Part shown: positions 61,823 to 64,000 of the stretch, piece by piece
Layout: each line of letters starts with the position of its first letter
Numbering within the stretch: position 1 is the stretch's first letter
Assembly (NCBI RefSeq): GCF_000182745.2
Contig: NC_016037.1
Location: 186,001-250,000 of the forward strand
Source of the DNA: Komagataeibacter medellinensis NBRC 3288
GTDB taxonomy: Bacteria > Pseudomonadota > Alphaproteobacteria > Acetobacterales > Acetobacteraceae
Direction of reading: 5' to 3'
Length of the DNA stretch: 64,000 nt
Made by a program: the position numbers and the translations under genes
Notes under the pieces: model-generated
Database searches by the model: none
What the model saw: the letters and a program-made list of their open reading frames with translations, nothing else
What the model was told of the DNA's origin: nothing

Positions 61823-62193
61823 TTAGCCTTTAAAAATTGCCTCTCTGTGCAGCGCTAGGTAAGTCGCCTGTGCATTCGTAAATGCGCCGACGTTAATAAT
61901 GTTATCCAAGCCCCAAGCCGACCAAACTTCAGGCGGTAGCACGGCTGATTTCAGTAACGTTCCATCATTGGCAAAGCTAATCCGACCACGGTCAAACAAT
62001 CGATCAACATGTGGCGACAACAGCAGGCCATTGCAGCCATCCAGTTTTTCCTGATCAGTGCAGTCACGCCAGGGTTTAATATGACTGGCAATCAGAAAAC
62101 GTGGATCTGATACACCAGTTATACGACACCGTCTTTCGTTCAGTCGCACATTGGCCTTAAACACTCCTTGCCCGCGGCGGGCTAGAACCAATT
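61823..62193 (-). pseudogene. HNH endonuclease, C-terminal fragment cut by IS copy E
   Basis: About 123 native codons: RRGQGVFKANVRLNERRCRI, TGVSDPRFLIASHIKPWRDC, NGLLLSPHVDRLFDRGRISF. This is an HNH_2-type nuclease domain with its His/Asn/His core (ASHIKPW...NGLLL...HVDRLFD). The N-terminal part is missing at the IS border (62194). Such domains occur in restriction systems and solitary nucleases. Confidence 0.78.
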
Positions 62194-63482
62194 GGAGGGT
62201 TCGAAAAACCCTCTGGTATTGAGGTCTGCTCTGTGATTCCATTTTCCTTGCGTTGATTGGAGTATGGATCATGAAGCAGACGGGATTTTTTGACGTTGAA
62301 GAGCGGCTTGCCCGCTTGAGCGGGCTTGGTGATCAGCTCGAAGCATTTTCCCGGACTGTGGATTTTGAAGTCTTCCGCCCTGACCTGGAGAAGGCTCTGG
62401 CGTATTCTGACGGCAGCAAAGGCGGACGACCGCCATTTGATCCTGTGCTGATGTTCAAAATTCTGGTGATCCAGACGCTCAACAATTTGTCTGATGAGCG
62501 GACGGAATATCTGATCAACGATCGCCTCTCCTTTATGCGTTTCCTTGGTCTGGGACTTTCAGATCGGGTGCCGGATGCCAAAACGGTCTGGCTGTGTCAA
62601 AAGCGTCTGACCCAGGCGGGTGCGATCGATGGGCTGTTCAACCGCTTTGATGCCACCCTGCGCAACGCCGGGTATTTGCCGATGTCAGGCCAGATCCTGG
62701 ATGCCACGCTGGTAGCGGCTCCGAAGCAGCGGAACACCAATGCAGAGAAAGCCGATCTTCGGGAAGGACGTATTCCTGAAGACTGGCAGGACAAACCCGC
62801 AAAGCTGTCGCACAAGGATCGTCATGCGCGATGGACACTGAAGTTCACGAAGGCGAAGCGGCAGGATGATGGAACCATGCCATCCAGCGATCTCGCCATC
62901 CCGTTCTTTGGCTATAAATCGCATGTTTCCATCGATCGAAAATACCGGTTCATCCGGAAATGGAAAACAACGCATGCCGCCGCCAGTGATGGCGCGCGAT
63001 TGAGAGAGGGGCTGCTGGATAAAACCAATACAGCCTCAAGTGTCTGGGCTGACACGGCCTACCGCTCAAAAGCCAATGAAGACTTCATGGAAAAGCAGGG
63101 CTTTGTCTCCAAGGTTCATCGCAAAAAGCCGCATCTCAAGCCTATGCCCCGGCATATCCAGAAATCGAATGCAGGAAAATCCATTATCCGGTCGCGTGTC
63201 GAGCATGTCTTTGCCGATCAGAAGTCACAGACGGGGCTGTTTGTCCGGACTGTCGGTATCAGCCAAGCCACCATGAGGATCGGGCTCGCCAATATCGTCT
63301 ACAATATGCGCCGCTTCCTCTTCCTCGAAAGATTGAACGCGAGCGCATAGCCATCCAGCGGAGGACAACTCCCAATCTGCTCAAAACGCAGACCGGAGGC
63401 CATCGCAAAAACCGTCAATCAAATCGCCAAAACCCAGAAATTACCGGCCAAGCACATCAATCAGGGGTTCTTCGATCCCTCC
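62194..63482 (+). mobile_element. IS5-family element of 1,289 bp, copy E
   Basis: Identical ends and length to copy A. Flanks are CAAT (left) and AGAT (right), so no target duplication. It severs an HNH gene on the left and an SDR gene on the right. Confidence 0.92.
62271..63350 (+). CDS. IS5-family transposase (copy E)
   Basis: 359 aa with the same translated sequence as copy A. Confidence 0.93.
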   Translation: MKQTGFFDVEERLARLSGLGDQLEAFSRTVDFEVFRPDLEKALAYSDGSKGGRPPFDPVLMFKILVIQTLNNLSDERTEYLINDRLSFMRFLGLGLSDRVPDAKTVWLCQKRLTQAGAIDGLFNRFDATLRNAGYLPMSGQILDATLVAAPKQRNTNAEKADLREGRIPEDWQDKPAKLSHKDRHARWTLKFTKAKRQDDGTMPSSDLAIPFFGYKSHVSIDRKYRFIRKWKTTHAAASDGARLREGLLDKTNTASSVWADTAYRSKANEDFMEKQGFVSKVHRKKPHLKPMPRHIQKSNAGKSIIRSRVEHVFADQKSQTGLFVRTVGISQATMRIGLANIVYNMRRFLFLERLNASA

Positions 63483-63891
63483 AGATCTGGCCCGAATGCT
63501 GTGCAATCATCCGTGGAAGAACTGCCGCCGTCGCATTGAGGACACCGGACACGTTTACGTCCACCATTCGCTGCCATTCGTCCACTTTCAGGCTGTCAAT
63601 GTTGGACAGGGGCATCAGGCCCGCATTGTTGACCAGCACATCAATCCTGCCAAATTGGGCAATGAGGGCATCTGCCGCAGCCTTGCATGAGGTCAGATCC
63701 GTAACATCGGTCGAAAGGGCAACGGCTTTACCCCCTGCCCCGGTGATTTCCGCCGCCAGCGTGTCCAGACGGTCCTTGCGCCGTGCTGCCAGACCGACTA
63801 TTGCACCCTCTGTCGCAAGTTTGCGTGCTGTTGCAGCCCCTATCCCGCTGGAGGCGCCGGTAACAAGGGCGACTTTACCTCTGATGCTCAT
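63483..63891 (-). pseudogene. Short-chain dehydrogenase/reductase, N-terminal part cut by IS copy E
   Basis: Starts at ATG 63891 (GGTGGAG upstream). About 136 codons: KVALVTGASSGIGAATARKL (NADP-binding TGxxxGIG), VNNAGLMPLSNIDSLKVDEW (NNAG), and VLPRMIAQHSGQI, where the IS interrupts just before the catalytic Ser/Tyr/Lys region. Therefore inactive. Resembles clavaldehyde/serine-type SDRs. The gene's promoter region lies to the right end of the window. Confidence 0.82.
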
Positions 63892-64000
63892 GATAATCTC
63901 CACCTATTCCATTTAAAAAAGATCGAGAAAACAGGTAAAGACCAATGAAAATGGTTTCTGTCGTCCTCTTGCCAAAATCATTGTGATTTTGCGTTTTTGT

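Overview
The window looks like plasmid or highly rearranged accessory DNA of an acetic acid bacterium (Acetobacteraceae; a Komagataeibacter, Gluconacetobacter or Acetobacter type). The reasons are an iteron-controlled RepA origin, a TraG/VirD4 coupling-protein gene with relaxase and CopG remnants, a very high density of IS5-superfamily insertion sequences, GC-rich Acetobacteraceae-like coding, and a cyanide-insensitive-type quinol oxidase. Genus and replicon type are inferred; no rRNA or tRNA gene is visible.

Layout. 1-3.6 kb: AbrB-type membrane protein and YecD-like hydrolase divergent from a TetR regulator, then a haloacetate-dehalogenase-like hydrolase. 3.7-5.5 kb: replication origin with twelve copies of a 16-bp iteron (two of them in or at the end of repA) and repA. 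5.5-8.6 kb: IS630 and IS3 relics, an unknown plasmid gene, and an 843-bp IS427-type element that splits a BrnT-like toxin relic. 9-13.5 kb: tyrosine recombinase, frameshifted ketopantoate reductase, old yellow enzyme, ribB and recombinase scraps.

13.7-27 kb is the most interesting part. It holds a cyanide-insensitive-type bd oxidase (cioA-cioB plus an unlisted 49-aa CydX-like subunit) next to a nine-gene, tightly overlapping operon of the Nit1C type: MSMEG_0572-like protein, nitrilase, radical SAM, GNAT, AIR-synthase-like, glycosyltransferase, MSMEG_0570-like, flavoprotein, acyl-CoA synthetase. A MocR/GntR regulator lies upstream; short CATACAA motifs occur before both the operon and the regulator gene. 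Nit1C clusters are known from cyanide-assimilating pseudomonads, so this segment is a plausible cyanide tolerance and assimilation island.

27-34.7 kb: two same-orientation copies (A, B) of a 1,289-bp IS5-group element enclose a TonB, DUF2946 and copper-receptor-like TonB-dependent receptor block and a truncated flippase. 34.7-42.6 kb: conjugation remnants (relaxase fragment, TraG with an in-frame TGA, CopG), a GST pseudogene with its TetR, a zeta-type toxin pair, an IS701 element and an 838-bp IS5-type element. 42.6-51.9 kb: AraC regulator without its HTH, a PD-(D/E)XK-like protein, a CPA1 antiporter, one ClC channel gene cut exactly by an IS, half of a second ClC gene, a second inverted copy of the 843-bp element, and a run of small stress-type genes (two DUF488, PAS, DUF1971, DUF2945).

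52-64 kb: copy C of the 1,289-bp element (inverted), TetR and oleate hydratase with a strong inverted repeat, LysR and pirin, a severed isochorismatase gene, copy D with an altered left end, an IS1595 fragment, a 456-aa unknown protein, a 419-bp deletion derivative of the 843-bp element, a severed HNH gene, copy E, and a severed SDR gene. Most gene breaks coincide exactly with IS ends, and most copies lack matching target duplications, which points to repeated recombination between copies.
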